Source: JASGDC01 sp047606545
GTDB taxonomy: Bacteria; Actinomycetota; Actinomycetes; Actinomycetales; Micrococcaceae
DNA: 64,000 nucleotides
Assembly: GCA_047606545.1 (NCBI GenBank)
Contig: JASGEI010000014.1
Span: 1 to 64,000 of the forward strand
Direction of reading: 5' to 3'
The translations under genes were made by a program, and so were the position numbers. Shown here in pieces: positions 1 to 8,823 of the stretch (positions are counted from its first letter, which is position 1; each line of letters opens with the position of its first letter). The notes below the pieces were generated by a model. That model was given only the letters and a program-made list of their open reading frames with translations. It was not told the DNA's origin and made no database searches.

Positions 1-2
1 AA

Positions 3-89
3 GAACAAATAGGGCCAAAAGAAATCGACAAATCATACCAAACAATCAGATACAAAGGAGGTGCAATCTGGGTCAACACAACCGAGTAA
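3..89 (+). CDS. C-terminal end of an unidentified protein (partial at left edge)
   Basis: An open frame enters from the left edge and ends at TAA 87-89, giving 28 residues ending in KGGAIWVNTTE. It is followed by a strong hairpin terminator at 151-196, which fits the end of a plus-strand transcription unit. The fragment is too short to assign a family and I do not recognise it. It could be chance reading frame, but the terminator downstream makes a real gene end plausible. Confidence 0.4.
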   Translation, partial: EQIGPKEIDKSYQTIRYKGGAIWVNTTE

Positions 90-150
90 CACACTCGAAC
101 CAACAACACATTATGGCCTATAAGTCTAAACTTTAACTTTGAAATAAAAC

Positions 151-196
151 AAGAGCCCGTAATCAGTTGCTTCCCCTCATCTGATTACAGGCTCTT
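151..196. terminator. Bidirectional hairpin terminator between the left-edge gene and folD
   Basis: A 16-bp stem (151-166 with 181-196, one mismatch) closes a 14-nt loop. The plus strand continues into a short T run, and the minus strand reads into TTTTATTTC. It lies between a plus-strand gene end at 89 and the minus-strand folD stop at 265, so it probably serves both. Confidence 0.8.
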
Positions 197-264
197 TTAA
201 TACATTAACAACTTTTTCAGAATATGTAAAGTCGAAGGATTTTTTCTGAGAAATTATTAACTTT

Positions 265-1182
265 TTAAATACAAAAATCAGCTAAATTTTTGTCAATCTT
301 TGATAACTGTTCTGCAGTTTCTACCACATTTGCTAGTAACATTGCACGAGTCATGGGGCCGACACCACCAGGGTTTGGTGATAGCCAAGAAGCTACATTA
401 GCTACCTCAGGCTCCACATCACCAAGTAGTTTAGCTTTACCACCATCAGTATCTTCGACACGACTAACGCCTACATCTAGCACGATAACACCTGGCTTAA
501 GGTCTTTAGCCTTAATCATATGTGCTGAACCTGCAGCTGCAACTACCACATCTGCTTGCCTTAAGTGGCCAGATAAATCTTCCGTACCGGTATGCGTAAG
601 AGTTACTGTCGCATTAATATTACGGCGAGCTAACAATAATCCGATAGAGCGCCCTACAGTAACACCTCTACCAACTACTACTACATGCTTACCTTTAAGC
701 TCTATACCGTGGCGCAACATTAAATCAATAATGCCACGTGGTGTGCAAGGTAACGGTGTCGTAATCTTATCGTTTACATTAAGCACTAAACGTCCCAAGT
801 TCATTGGATGCAGACCATCGGCATCCTTTTCCGGAGCAATAGTTTCTAGTACTTTATTAGTATCAATATGCTTTGGTAAGGGTAGTTGCACAATATACCC
901 AGTTACTTTTGAATCTTGGTTTAACTCATCAAGAACTTTAAGTAACTCTTCTTCTGAAATATCTTCAGGCAAATCTTTACGAATTGAAGCTATACCAACT
1001 TGTTCACAGTCACGGTGTTTTCCTGCTACATAAACTTTAGAGCCTGGATCTTCACCCACTAAAACTGTACCTAAACCTGGAGTTATTCCTTTTTCTTTCA
1101 GTACTGAAACTCGCTCTTTGAGCTCAGTCTTGATATCTGCAGCAGTCTTTTTACCGTCTAATGTTTTTGCTTGGTCTACCAT
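265..1182 (-). CDS. folD: FolD, methylenetetrahydrofolate dehydrogenase/cyclohydrolase
   Basis: Bifunctional enzyme interconverting 5,10-methylene-THF and 10-formyl-THF with NADP. The 305-residue length is slightly above the usual 280-300. Family residues are visible: YVAGK with the catalytic lysine near residue 55, the QLPLP motif at about 99-103, DGLHPMNLG near 122, and the nucleotide-binding GRGVTVGRSIGLLL around 172. The start ATG overlaps the last 7 bp of glyA, so the two are probably translationally coupled. With glyA and the divergent purU it forms a one-carbon cluster: GlyA makes methylene-THF, FolD oxidises it, PurU releases formate. Confidence 0.97.
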   Translation of the reverse strand: MVDQAKTLDGKKTAADIKTELKERVSVLKEKGITPGLGTVLVGEDPGSKVYVAGKHRDCEQVGIASIRKDLPEDISEEELLKVLDELNQDSKVTGYIVQLPLPKHIDTNKVLETIAPEKDADGLHPMNLGRLVLNVNDKITTPLPCTPRGIIDLMLRHGIELKGKHVVVVGRGVTVGRSIGLLLARRNINATVTLTHTGTEDLSGHLRQADVVVAAAGSAHMIKAKDLKPGVIVLDVGVSRVEDTDGGKAKLLGDVEPEVANVASWLSPNPGGVGPMTRAMLLANVVETAEQLSKIDKNLADFCI

Positions 1183-2447
1183 TCTTCAAGTCCTTGGTAT
1201 AGTGGGAAATTTTCAGCAAGTTTCGCTGTCCGTGTCTTTAATGGTTCTAGGTCTTCACCTTTAAGGGCACTAGCAATTACTTCGCCAATTTCATTAAATT
1301 CACTTGCCCCAAAACCACGAGTTGCCAATGCTGGAGTACCGATACGTAACCCTGAAGTAACCATAGGCGGACGTGGATCAAACGGCACTGTATTACGGTT
1401 AACAGTGATACCAACTTCGTGTAACAAGTCCTCAGCTACTTGACCATCAAGTTTAGAATTACGTAAATCAACTAATAGTAAATGTACGTCAGTGCCACCA
1501 GTTAGTACGCTAACACCATGTTCTTTCATATCTGGTGCATTCAAACGTTCAGCAATGATTTTTGCACCTTCTAATGTTCGTTGCTGACGTTCTTTATATT
1601 CTGAACTACCTGCAATCTTAAATGCCACAGCTTTTGCAGCAACAGCATGCATCAATGGTCCACCTTGTTGCCCTGGAAACACCGCACTATTAAGTTTCTT
1701 TGCATATTCTTTACGAGCCAATATTAAACCAGAACGTGGGCCTGCAAGTGTTTTATGGACTGTAGAAGTAACTACATCAGAATATGGCACTGGGTTAGGA
1801 TGTAAACCAGCTGCAACTAAACCAGCAAAGTGTGCCATATCAGTCCATAGTTTTGCACCAACCTCATCAGCAATTGAGCGGAATGCCTCGAAATCAATCT
1901 GTCTCGGGTATGCTGACCAACCAGCAATAATTACTTGTGGTTTTTCTTTAAGAGCCTGCTCACGGATTTGATCCATATTTAGACGGAAAGTTTTTTTGTC
2001 AACTCCGTAACCCACAACCTCGTATAATTTACCTGAGAAATTAAGCTTCATACCATGAGTTAGATGACCACCATGATCTAATTTAAGCCCCATTAACTTA
2101 TCCCCTGGATTAATCATTGCCGCTAGAGCTGCAGCATTAGCAGTAGCTCCAGAATGAGGCTGAACATTAGCAAATTCTGCTCCGAATAGTTCCTTTGCTC
2201 GATCTCGAGCAAGGTTTTCTGCAACATCTACATATTCACAACCACCGTAATAACGACGCCCTGGATAACCTTCAGCATACTTATTAGTCAACACTGACCC
2301 TTGAGTTTCCAAAACTGCCCGAGGTGCAAAATTTTCTGAAGCAATCATTTCCAAAGTATCTCGCTGCCTTGCCAGCTCTTGATCAATGACCTTAGCAATT
2401 TCTGGGTCTACCGAAGATAACGGTTGGTTTGTAATAGAATCTTTCAC
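1176..2447 (-). CDS. glyA: Serine hydroxymethyltransferase
   Basis: PLP enzyme converting serine and THF to glycine and methylene-THF in the cytosol. The 423-residue length is typical. The PLP lysine is K232 in the STVHKTLAGPRSG motif, preceded by the WTDMAHFAGLVAAG segment. The GTG start is supported by an AGGAG ribosome site six bases upstream. The 3' end overlaps folD. The 122-bp gap to purU must hold the two divergent promoters, but I see no clear -35/-10 pair there. Confidence 0.97.
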   Translation of the reverse strand: MKDSITNQPLSSVDPEIAKVIDQELARQRDTLEMIASENFAPRAVLETQGSVLTNKYAEGYPGRRYYGGCEYVDVAENLARDRAKELFGAEFANVQPHSGATANAAALAAMINPGDKLMGLKLDHGGHLTHGMKLNFSGKLYEVVGYGVDKKTFRLNMDQIREQALKEKPQVIIAGWSAYPRQIDFEAFRSIADEVGAKLWTDMAHFAGLVAAGLHPNPVPYSDVVTSTVHKTLAGPRSGLILARKEYAKKLNSAVFPGQQGGPLMHAVAAKAVAFKIAGSSEYKERQQRTLEGAKIIAERLNAPDMKEHGVSVLTGGTDVHLLLVDLRNSKLDGQVAEDLLHEVGITVNRNTVPFDPRPPMVTSGLRIGTPALATRGFGASEFNEIGEVIASALKGEDLEPLKTRTAKLAENFPLYQGLEEW

Positions 2448-2569
2448 TTAAGCTCCTAAAGAATAGGGGAATGTATATCTCAAGATTACTCTGTTTTTTA
2501 ATAATTTTTCACTAACTATCTAACAAAATCCACATTTTCTAGACTAAATTTCATGGTATTTTTAATAAC

Positions 2570-3421
2570 ATGAGTGAGAAAAAAGAAACATGGATTTATA
2601 CCATACATTGCCCTGACGCCCCTGGTGTCGTTGCTAAAGTTGCTGGCCTAGTTTATGAAGTAGCCGGCATGATTCGAGAATCGAAAGAATTTAACAATGC
2701 TGAGTCACTAGAATTCTTTATGCGTGTTGAGTTTGATATCGATGAAATGACTGACGAAATTAAAGAAAAATTCGCTAATCTTTCTAAAGAATTAAAAGGC
2801 GAATATGGTCTTTACAATGCTAACAAAAAATTAAGTACTATCATTATGGTTTCAAAAGAAGCACACTGTCTTAACGGTTTGCTTTTCCGTAATCGTGCTG
2901 GAGTTTTAAATATAGATATAAAAGCCATAGTCGGTAATCACAATGACTTAAAAGAACTTGCAGATTTCTACGGTATCCCATTCCATCACATTCCAGTTAC
3001 TAAAGAAACTAAAAAAGAAGCTGAACAAGAACTTCGTGACCTTGTAAAGGAATATGAAATCGACCTAGTAATTCTAGCTCGCTACATGCAGATTCTTTCT
3101 GAAGAACTATGTGAAGATATGCATGGCAATATTATCAATATCCACCATTCATTTTTACCAAGTTTTAAAGGGGCACGCCCGTACAAGCAAGCTCACGACC
3201 GTGGTGTAAAGATGATTGGCGCTACTGCACACTATGTGACTAGTGATCTTGATGAAGGACCAATCATCGACCAAGAGGTTTTACGTGTAGATCACAACGC
3301 TGATGTTAAAAAGCTTATGGAACTTGGTCGTGATACCGAAGTTCTAGCACTTTCGAGTGCTGTACTACTTCATGCAGAACATCGAGTACTGCTTGATGGA
3401 CATCGTACTGTAGTTTTCTAA
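2570..3421 (+). CDS. purU: Formyltetrahydrofolate deformylase
   Basis: Hydrolyses 10-formyl-THF to formate and THF, balancing one-carbon pools. The 283-residue length is typical. An N-terminal ACT regulatory domain (about 5-85) is followed by a formyltransferase-like domain. Catalytic residues are visible: N190 and H192 in the IINIHHSFLPSFKGARPY region, and D228 in TSDLDEGP. No good ribosome site precedes the ATG, but a TATTTT box sits 7 bases upstream, so translation may be leaderless (inference). It is divergent from glyA and convergent with icd. Confidence 0.95.
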   Translation: MSEKKETWIYTIHCPDAPGVVAKVAGLVYEVAGMIRESKEFNNAESLEFFMRVEFDIDEMTDEIKEKFANLSKELKGEYGLYNANKKLSTIIMVSKEAHCLNGLLFRNRAGVLNIDIKAIVGNHNDLKELADFYGIPFHHIPVTKETKKEAEQELRDLVKEYEIDLVILARYMQILSEELCEDMHGNIINIHHSFLPSFKGARPYKQAHDRGVKMIGATAHYVTSDLDEGPIIDQEVLRVDHNADVKKLMELGRDTEVLALSSAVLLHAEHRVLLDGHRTVVF

Positions 3422-3448
3422 ACATCCCTAAACAAAAATACGAACCGT

Positions 3449-3514
3449 ATTTTCTTAGTAACCGCTAATTTCCACCCCATACATGCAACGAAAAACTCGT
3501 TTTAGTAAGAAAAT
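3449..3514 (-). repeat. 66-bp palindromic repeat, copy A
   Basis: One of four gap-free 66-bp copies. It starts ATTTTCTTAGTAA and ends TTTTAGTAAGAAAAT, with inner block ATTTCCAC at positions 20-27. The outer 13 bp of the arms pair well, while the inner arm has diverged in this copy. It lies between the purU stop and the icd terminator, directly abutting that terminator. Strand is given as minus because mismatches form G-U pairs only in the minus-strand transcript. Confidence 0.9.
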
Positions 3515-3546
3515 TGGCCTATAACTCTAAAGTTATAGGCCAATTT
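3511..3546. terminator. Terminator between convergent purU and icd
   Basis: A perfect 16-bp stem (3511-3526 with 3531-3546) closes a CTAA loop. In the minus direction (icd) the T-rich tail is contributed by the edge of repeat copy A. In the plus direction (purU) the tail is weak. It probably terminates both genes. Confidence 0.85.
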
Positions 3547-3558
3547 CGCTAATTAAGC

Positions 3559-4785
3559 TTAGTTTTTACTGCTTAAACGCTCCTGCAGATTTTCATCAAG
3601 GGCAGCTAAGAATTCTTCAGTAGTTAACCATTTCTGATCTTTACCAACTAGCAATGCTAGATCCTTAGTCATCTTGCCTGACTCTACAGTCTTGATAATT
3701 ACATCTTCAAGAGTTTCAGCAAACTCCACTACCTCTGGAGTATTATCCATACGACCACGGTAAGCTAAACCACGAGTCCAAGCATAGATAGATGCAATTG
3801 GGTTAGTAGAAGTAGGGTTACCTTTTTGGTGTTCACGGTAATGACGAGTCACAGTACCATGAGCAGCTTCTGACTCTACGACTTTCCCATCTGGAGTAGA
3901 AAGGACTGAAGTCATTAGACCTAAAGAACCGAACCCCTGAGCTACGATGTCAGACTGTACGTCACCATCATAGTTCTTACAAGCCCAAACATAGCCGCCT
4001 TCCCACTTAAGTGCCGAAGCTACCATGTCATCAATTAGACGATGTTCGTAAGTTAGACCTTCTTTTTCAAAGTCTTTCTTGAACTCTTCATCAAATACCT
4101 CCTGAAAGATATCCTTGAAACGACCGTCATAAGCTTTCAAAATTGTGTTCTTAGTAGATAAGTAAACTGGATACTTACGAGATAGACCATAGTTAAATGA
4201 TGCGCGTGCAAAGTCACGAATTGAATCATCAAGGTTATACATACCCATTGCAACCCCTGCACTTGGCGCATCAAATACCTCGAATTTCATTGGCTCAGAA
4301 CCATCTTCAGGCTCAAAAGACATAGTAACTTTACCAGGACCATCAAACTTGAAATCTGTAGCTTTGTACTGGTCACCGAATGCGTGACGTCCCACAACGA
4401 TTGGTTTATTCCAACCAGGTACTAAACGTGGAATATTGCTGATAATGATTGGTTCACGGAAAATCACCCCACCAAGGATATTACGAATAGTTCCGTTTGG
4501 TGAACGCCACATCTTCTTTAGCCCGAATTCTTCCACACGAGCTTCATCAGGAGTAATAGTCGCACACTTAACACCAACACCATACTTCTTAATTGCGTTA
4601 GCGGCATCAACTGTTACTTGGTCCTCAGTCTTATCACGCTCTTCAATGCCAAGATCGTAATATTTTAAATCGATATCCAAGTATGGATGGATTAAACGCT
4701 TTTTAATGAAAGACCAAATAATACGAGTCATTTCATCGCCATCAAGCTCAACGATTGGATTCTTTACCTTAATTTTCCCTGTCAT
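3559..4785 (-). CDS. icd: NADP-dependent isocitrate dehydrogenase (homodimeric, eukaryote-like class)
   Basis: Oxidises isocitrate to 2-oxoglutarate with NADPH production in the TCA cycle. The 408-residue protein has features of the class shared by eukaryotic cytosolic/mitochondrial IDH and several actinobacteria: an early VELDGDEMTRIIW, CATITPDEARVEEF, the substrate motif WRSPNGTIRNILGG, and the C-terminal GTVTRHYREHQKG. It stands alone between a DUF3017 gene (53 bp upstream) and the purU terminator region. A full citrate cycle cannot be inferred from this window. Confidence 0.95.
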   Translation of the reverse strand: MTGKIKVKNPIVELDGDEMTRIIWSFIKKRLIHPYLDIDLKYYDLGIEERDKTEDQVTVDAANAIKKYGVGVKCATITPDEARVEEFGLKKMWRSPNGTIRNILGGVIFREPIIISNIPRLVPGWNKPIVVGRHAFGDQYKATDFKFDGPGKVTMSFEPEDGSEPMKFEVFDAPSAGVAMGMYNLDDSIRDFARASFNYGLSRKYPVYLSTKNTILKAYDGRFKDIFQEVFDEEFKKDFEKEGLTYEHRLIDDMVASALKWEGGYVWACKNYDGDVQSDIVAQGFGSLGLMTSVLSTPDGKVVESEAAHGTVTRHYREHQKGNPTSTNPIASIYAWTRGLAYRGRMDNTPEVVEFAETLEDVIIKTVESGKMTKDLALLVGKDQKWLTTEEFLAALDENLQERLSSKN

Positions 4786-4837
4786 CTATTCTTTCTCCTC
4801 TATGAGACTTATAACTCTTTTAATAATACTTGAAATA

Positions 4838-5167
4838 CTACGCTGGCGCGATGATAGACAGCACTGCGATACCAAACAATAAAAATAGCAAAAATACTAC
4901 ATCAAAACTCCTAGTTCGCGCAGCATATGCATTACCTTGTGGTGTTTTAGCTAAACGGACCATTATTACAAAAGCAATTAATAAAACGATACAAAATCCA
5001 CCCGCACGAAAGCCAAACAACCAAGAAACTAGTAAAGAAATAACCATTAGAATTATTGCAATAACTTGCAAAGTTCTAATACGCATCGGTAACTTATAAA
5101 AACCTTCTGCATTTAATCTTTGAAATCTAGCTTTAAAATCACCCAACTTTACACCTATCCACAACAA
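4838..5167 (-). CDS. Small membrane protein, DUF3017-like
   Basis: A protein of about 109 residues with three predicted hydrophobic segments (roughly 30-48, 53-70, 88-107) and a basic N-terminus. The pattern RxxxxxAxRTRSFDVVFLL near the end resembles DUF3017, a small actinobacterial family often found next to folD. Function is unknown. The start is uncertain: the first TTG (5167) has no ribosome site, while a TTG seven codons later (5146) is preceded by AGGTG at a good distance. It begins immediately after the DUF6350 gene stop, suggesting an operon. Confidence 0.75.
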   Translation of the reverse strand: MLWIGVKLGDFKARFQRLNAEGFYKLPMRIRTLQVIAIILMVISLLVSWLFGFRAGGFCIVLLIAFVIMVRLAKTPQGNAYAARTRSFDVVFLLFLLFGIAVLSIIAPA

Positions 5168-5168
5168 A

Positions 5169-6704
5169 CTACTTATGTTTCTTAATTTTAACTTTACCTT
5201 TAGTCAGCTTAACAACTGGAGTTTTTTTAATAGGCGAAGGTGGAGTTTTGGGTTTTGGCGGAGCTTTAACTGGTTTTGATGGGGTATTTTTTCCCGAAGT
5301 TGTAGTTGAAGAAGGCGTAGGAATCTTTTCTTTTTTCACTCGTGCAACTTTTGTTTCAGGCTTAAGTTTCGTTAATTTTGGTTTTGCTTTAAATTTCGCA
5401 AAGCGTTGTGTTAAAGACATAGCTGGCTTCTTATTAACTGCTGATACTTCCACTTTGTTTGGATTATTATAATTCTTAATATAATTCAAAACCCAAGGTG
5501 CTGCTAAATGCCCAAGAAACTCACCTAAACCTAGTAATAAACCTAAGCGTAAACCCATTGCGCCAGCATGAACGCCTACATAATTTAAATTTCCAGGTCC
5601 CATTGCACCTGTACTAAGCCAAGCAAAGAAAGTAATTAAAAGTCCTGAAGCAACCCCGACACAAAGTGACGAAGCTAATGCAGAAAACGTATTACGAACC
5701 CAAGGGTTATCAATCTGGTGTCCTAATTCTTTATCAATTTCCAACGGAATATTACGCCAGAACCAGACTCCTGCCGCAATACCAGCTAGAATTACCAAGA
5801 ATACTAGCGTTATACTCCAAGTGCCAAGCTCTCCAGGAACGCTAGCAGTTAATGGTACCAGTGGCATCGGACCATCTTGAACATGCATCGGAGTCACTTG
5901 ATGGTTTTTACCTATTGAAAAACCTGTATGTACCAACCAAGATAATGCCCAAATAATAAAGTTTGGCAGATAGAATAGTTGCGCAAAAAACATTGCGATT
6001 ATGCCAAGCACACCTAATTCAGCTTCTTCATAAACTACTGTTGCCTGTGACCAATCAAAGATAATGTTAATACCTAAAAGTAAAGCGCTAATAGCTATTG
6101 TGCTCAGCAAGGCTGTAATAACTCCACCCATTACAGCATATAAATATCTTCGTGATAATGGCAATTGTTTCTTTACTTTTGCACCTACTAAATTTTCAAA
6201 ACTTCCAGCAGCCACATAAGAACCGGTAATTAAGGATACCAACATCACTAAAACTGGAAAAGTAGTAGCTTCACCAATCTGGAATTTTATTCCACTGCGA
6301 CCAGCTAGGAAATAAAAAATTAGTGCAAATATAAAATAGCTAATAACACTGGCAATCCAGGTTATAAAAATCTTTCCTTTTGGCGAAGCTGCCATTAAGC
6401 GTTTTCCTGAGTTATAAGCCAGCCATACTGGAATTAACATCAAGCCCAAAGGCATTAAACTATAGGTAAAATTAGTAAAGATTAACGGCGTACCATTGCC
6501 TAACAACCAAAATGCTGCACTTAATGACAAAGGTGGCGTAGCAGAGAAATCACCAATATCTGTAATACTGTTCATATCATTGACAGCAAAACCAATTAGC
6601 ATAGGAATTGCTAAGAGTACATAAAAAATAAAAGCGTTTTGTAACATCTCAATTACCGCTTGTACCGATAGCGGCATTTCAACTTTACGCTTAAAAAATT
6701 TCAC
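5169..6704 (-). CDS. Polytopic membrane protein, DUF6350-like
   Basis: A 511-residue protein with about ten hydrophobic segments between residues 20 and 420. A soluble lysine/proline-rich tail follows (about 430-511, with repeated KP, PKP and KTP units). The size, topology and basic tail match the actinobacterial DUF6350 family (identified from memory of the family, not by search), whose function is unknown. It is followed directly by the DUF3017-like gene. Upstream is the remnant of an ABC ATPase, so the original gene pair here may have been disrupted. Confidence 0.7.
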   Translation of the reverse strand: MKFFKRKVEMPLSVQAVIEMLQNAFIFYVLLAIPMLIGFAVNDMNSITDIGDFSATPPLSLSAAFWLLGNGTPLIFTNFTYSLMPLGLMLIPVWLAYNSGKRLMAASPKGKIFITWIASVISYFIFALIFYFLAGRSGIKFQIGEATTFPVLVMLVSLITGSYVAAGSFENLVGAKVKKQLPLSRRYLYAVMGGVITALLSTIAISALLLGINIIFDWSQATVVYEEAELGVLGIIAMFFAQLFYLPNFIIWALSWLVHTGFSIGKNHQVTPMHVQDGPMPLVPLTASVPGELGTWSITLVFLVILAGIAAGVWFWRNIPLEIDKELGHQIDNPWVRNTFSALASSLCVGVASGLLITFFAWLSTGAMGPGNLNYVGVHAGAMGLRLGLLLGLGEFLGHLAAPWVLNYIKNYNNPNKVEVSAVNKKPAMSLTQRFAKFKAKPKLTKLKPETKVARVKKEKIPTPSSTTTSGKNTPSKPVKAPPKPKTPPSPIKKTPVVKLTKGKVKIKKHK

Positions 6705-6740
6705 AACTCTCCAAAAAATATTACTTAGCTATTTTATACC

Positions 6741-6890
6741 TTATATTTCTTTAATAGGGTCTTTATTGAAAGTACTATTGGTTAAGAGTCCAAGTATTCC
6801 GTCAGGTTTCACATTAAAAGATAGGTCTTTGATGACTGTTTTGTCACCAAAGACCATCTTAAAGTTTTCTACATCTACGATGTTAGACAT
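6741..6890 (-). pseudogene. Remnant of an ABC transporter ATP-binding subunit (N-terminus only)
   Basis: A 49-codon frame starts 19 bp after the glmS stop with an AGGA ribosome site. Its first 36 residues read like the first strands of an ABC ATPase: VENFKMVFGDKTVIKDLSF, then NVKPDGILGLL, where intact proteins have GEIFGLLGPNGAGKST. Here the Walker A lysine motif is gone and the frame stops after about 13 unrelated residues. No Walker B or signature motif follows before the DUF6350 start at 6704. I read it as a deletion remnant. A very small functional protein is a less likely alternative. Confidence 0.7.
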
Positions 6891-6909
6891 GTCAGTCCTA
6901 ATTTCGTAA

Positions 6910-8784
6910 TTATTCTACGGTTACGCTCTTTGCTAAATTACGTGGCTGATCTACGTCATAACCTTTAGCTGTAGCCAATTCACAAGCAAAAATCTGTAAT
7001 GGAACTGTAGTTAACAATGGCATTAGCAGTGTAGATGCTTGAGGCACTCTGATAATTACATCTGCATGACCTTTCACACTATCATCGCCTTCTTCAGCAA
7101 TAACCAAAGTGTGAGCACCACGAGCACGAATTTCTTGAATATTAGATACGACCTTAGCATGCAAAGGGTCACGACCACGAGGAGAAGGCACAATCACAAA
7201 TACATTTTGACCTTCTTCAATCAAAGCAATTGGACCGTGTTTTAACTCACCTGCTGCAAAACCTTCTGCATGGATGTATGCAATTTCCTTCAGTTTAAGA
7301 GCACCTTCAAGTGCAACTGGATAGCCAACATGACGGCCAAGGAACAATACAGACTCTGTATCTTTAAGTTCTTTCGCCAAGTCACTAATTTTGTCCCACT
7401 TATCAAGGATTTGTTGAATATTTTCTGCAGTTTTTTCAACTTCATCAAGAATGTGAGAAATTTCATCGCGGAATTTATTACCACGAATCTGAGCTAAGTA
7501 AAGTCCTAATAGATAAGCTGCAGTAATCTGTGCAGTAAATGCCTTAGTAGAAGCTACAGCAATTTCTGGACCAGCATGTGTATAAAGCACTGCATCTGCT
7601 TCACGAGGAATAGTAGCACCTACGGTGTTACAAATAGCTAGTACTTTTGCACCTTGTTCCTGTGCGTGACGCATCGCCATAATAGTGTCCATAGTTTCAC
7701 CAGATTGCGAAACAGCTACTACTAAAGTTTTATCGTTAACAATTGGGTCACGATAACGGAATTCATGTGCTAATTCAACTTCCACTGGTATACGACACCA
7801 ATGTTCGATAGCATAACGAGCTACCTGACCCGCGTATGCTGCAGTACCACAAGCAATTACGATAATTTTATCGATAGAACGCAACACAGTTTCATCTACG
7901 TGTAATTCATCAAGAGCTAAGTCACCCTTGCGATCGATGCGACCTTTGACAGTCTGTGAAACTGCCATTGGTTGCTCGTTGATTTCTTTAGCCATGAAAG
8001 AACCATAACCATCTTTTTGTGCACTAGCAGTGTCCCAATCGATAGTGTATTCTTTACCTTCAGCTTTGTTACCATCGTAATCAGTAATCTCTACAGATTC
8101 TGGGGTGATAGTCACAACTTGCTTTTGTTCAAGTTCTACTGCTTGACGAGTATACTCAATGAATGCTGAAACGTCAGAGCCAAGGAAGTTTTCATTTTCA
8201 CCCAGACCCAAAACTAGCGGCGAATTTTCACGACTTGCAACTACTGTATTTGGCTGATCTTCATGAATTGCCAATAATGTGAAAGCACCTTCAAAGCGTT
8301 TGCTGGCTTTGCGTAATGCCTTTGTAAGATCCTTTTCTTGGTCATACATTTTTGCAATGTACCAAGCTGCAACCTCGGTATCAGTTTCTGATTCAAATTT
8401 AACACCATCACCGATAAGCTCTTGCTTAATTTCTTCGTAATTTTCAATAATTCCGTTATGGATTACAGCTAATTTTCCATCTGCAACCACATGTGGGTGG
8501 GCGTTAGCGTCAGTTGGGGCACCATGAGTAGCCCAACGAGTATGACCAATACCAGTAACACCTCTATTAATCGAATCTTTTTTAATTTCTGCTTCTAAGT
8601 TTTTAAGCTTTCCAGCTTTTTTCCTTGATTCAATGCCGTTCTCAGTGATAACTGCAACACCAGCTGAATCATAACCACGATATTCTAGGCGTCGTAGTCC
8701 TTCTATGAGAACATTTAAAGCAGGGTTGTTTGCTGAGTTAGCACTTCCAGCTGAATTGCCGACATAACCAACGATTCCGCACAT
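6910..8784 (-). CDS. glmS: Glucosamine-fructose-6-phosphate aminotransferase (isomerizing)
   Basis: Makes glucosamine-6-phosphate from fructose-6-phosphate and glutamine, the first step to UDP-GlcNAc and peptidoglycan. The 624-residue protein begins MCGIVGYVG, so after Met removal the catalytic Cys1 of the class II glutamine amidotransferase domain is exposed. Two SIS sugar-isomerase domains follow (about 300-440 and 470-610), ending in the conserved DVDQPRNLAKSVTVE. An AGAGG ribosome site precedes the start. It is divergent from coaA with only 39 bp between start codons. GlmM, the next enzyme, is encoded nearby at 10.6-11.9 kb. Confidence 0.97.
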   Translation of the reverse strand: MCGIVGYVGNSAGSANSANNPALNVLIEGLRRLEYRGYDSAGVAVITENGIESRKKAGKLKNLEAEIKKDSINRGVTGIGHTRWATHGAPTDANAHPHVVADGKLAVIHNGIIENYEEIKQELIGDGVKFESETDTEVAAWYIAKMYDQEKDLTKALRKASKRFEGAFTLLAIHEDQPNTVVASRENSPLVLGLGENENFLGSDVSAFIEYTRQAVELEQKQVVTITPESVEITDYDGNKAEGKEYTIDWDTASAQKDGYGSFMAKEINEQPMAVSQTVKGRIDRKGDLALDELHVDETVLRSIDKIIVIACGTAAYAGQVARYAIEHWCRIPVEVELAHEFRYRDPIVNDKTLVVAVSQSGETMDTIMAMRHAQEQGAKVLAICNTVGATIPREADAVLYTHAGPEIAVASTKAFTAQITAAYLLGLYLAQIRGNKFRDEISHILDEVEKTAENIQQILDKWDKISDLAKELKDTESVLFLGRHVGYPVALEGALKLKEIAYIHAEGFAAGELKHGPIALIEEGQNVFVIVPSPRGRDPLHAKVVSNIQEIRARGAHTLVIAEEGDDSVKGHADVIIRVPQASTLLMPLLTTVPLQIFACELATAKGYDVDQPRNLAKSVTVE

Positions 8785-8823
8785 AAACGATAAACCTCTT
8801 TAAAATAGGGAAGACTTTATAAT

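Noticed and set aside
290..1033. Long plus-strand frame opposite folD
   Set aside because: It is antisense to a clear folD gene, is rich in Ser/Thr/Pro as expected from a mirrored frame, and has no family resemblance.
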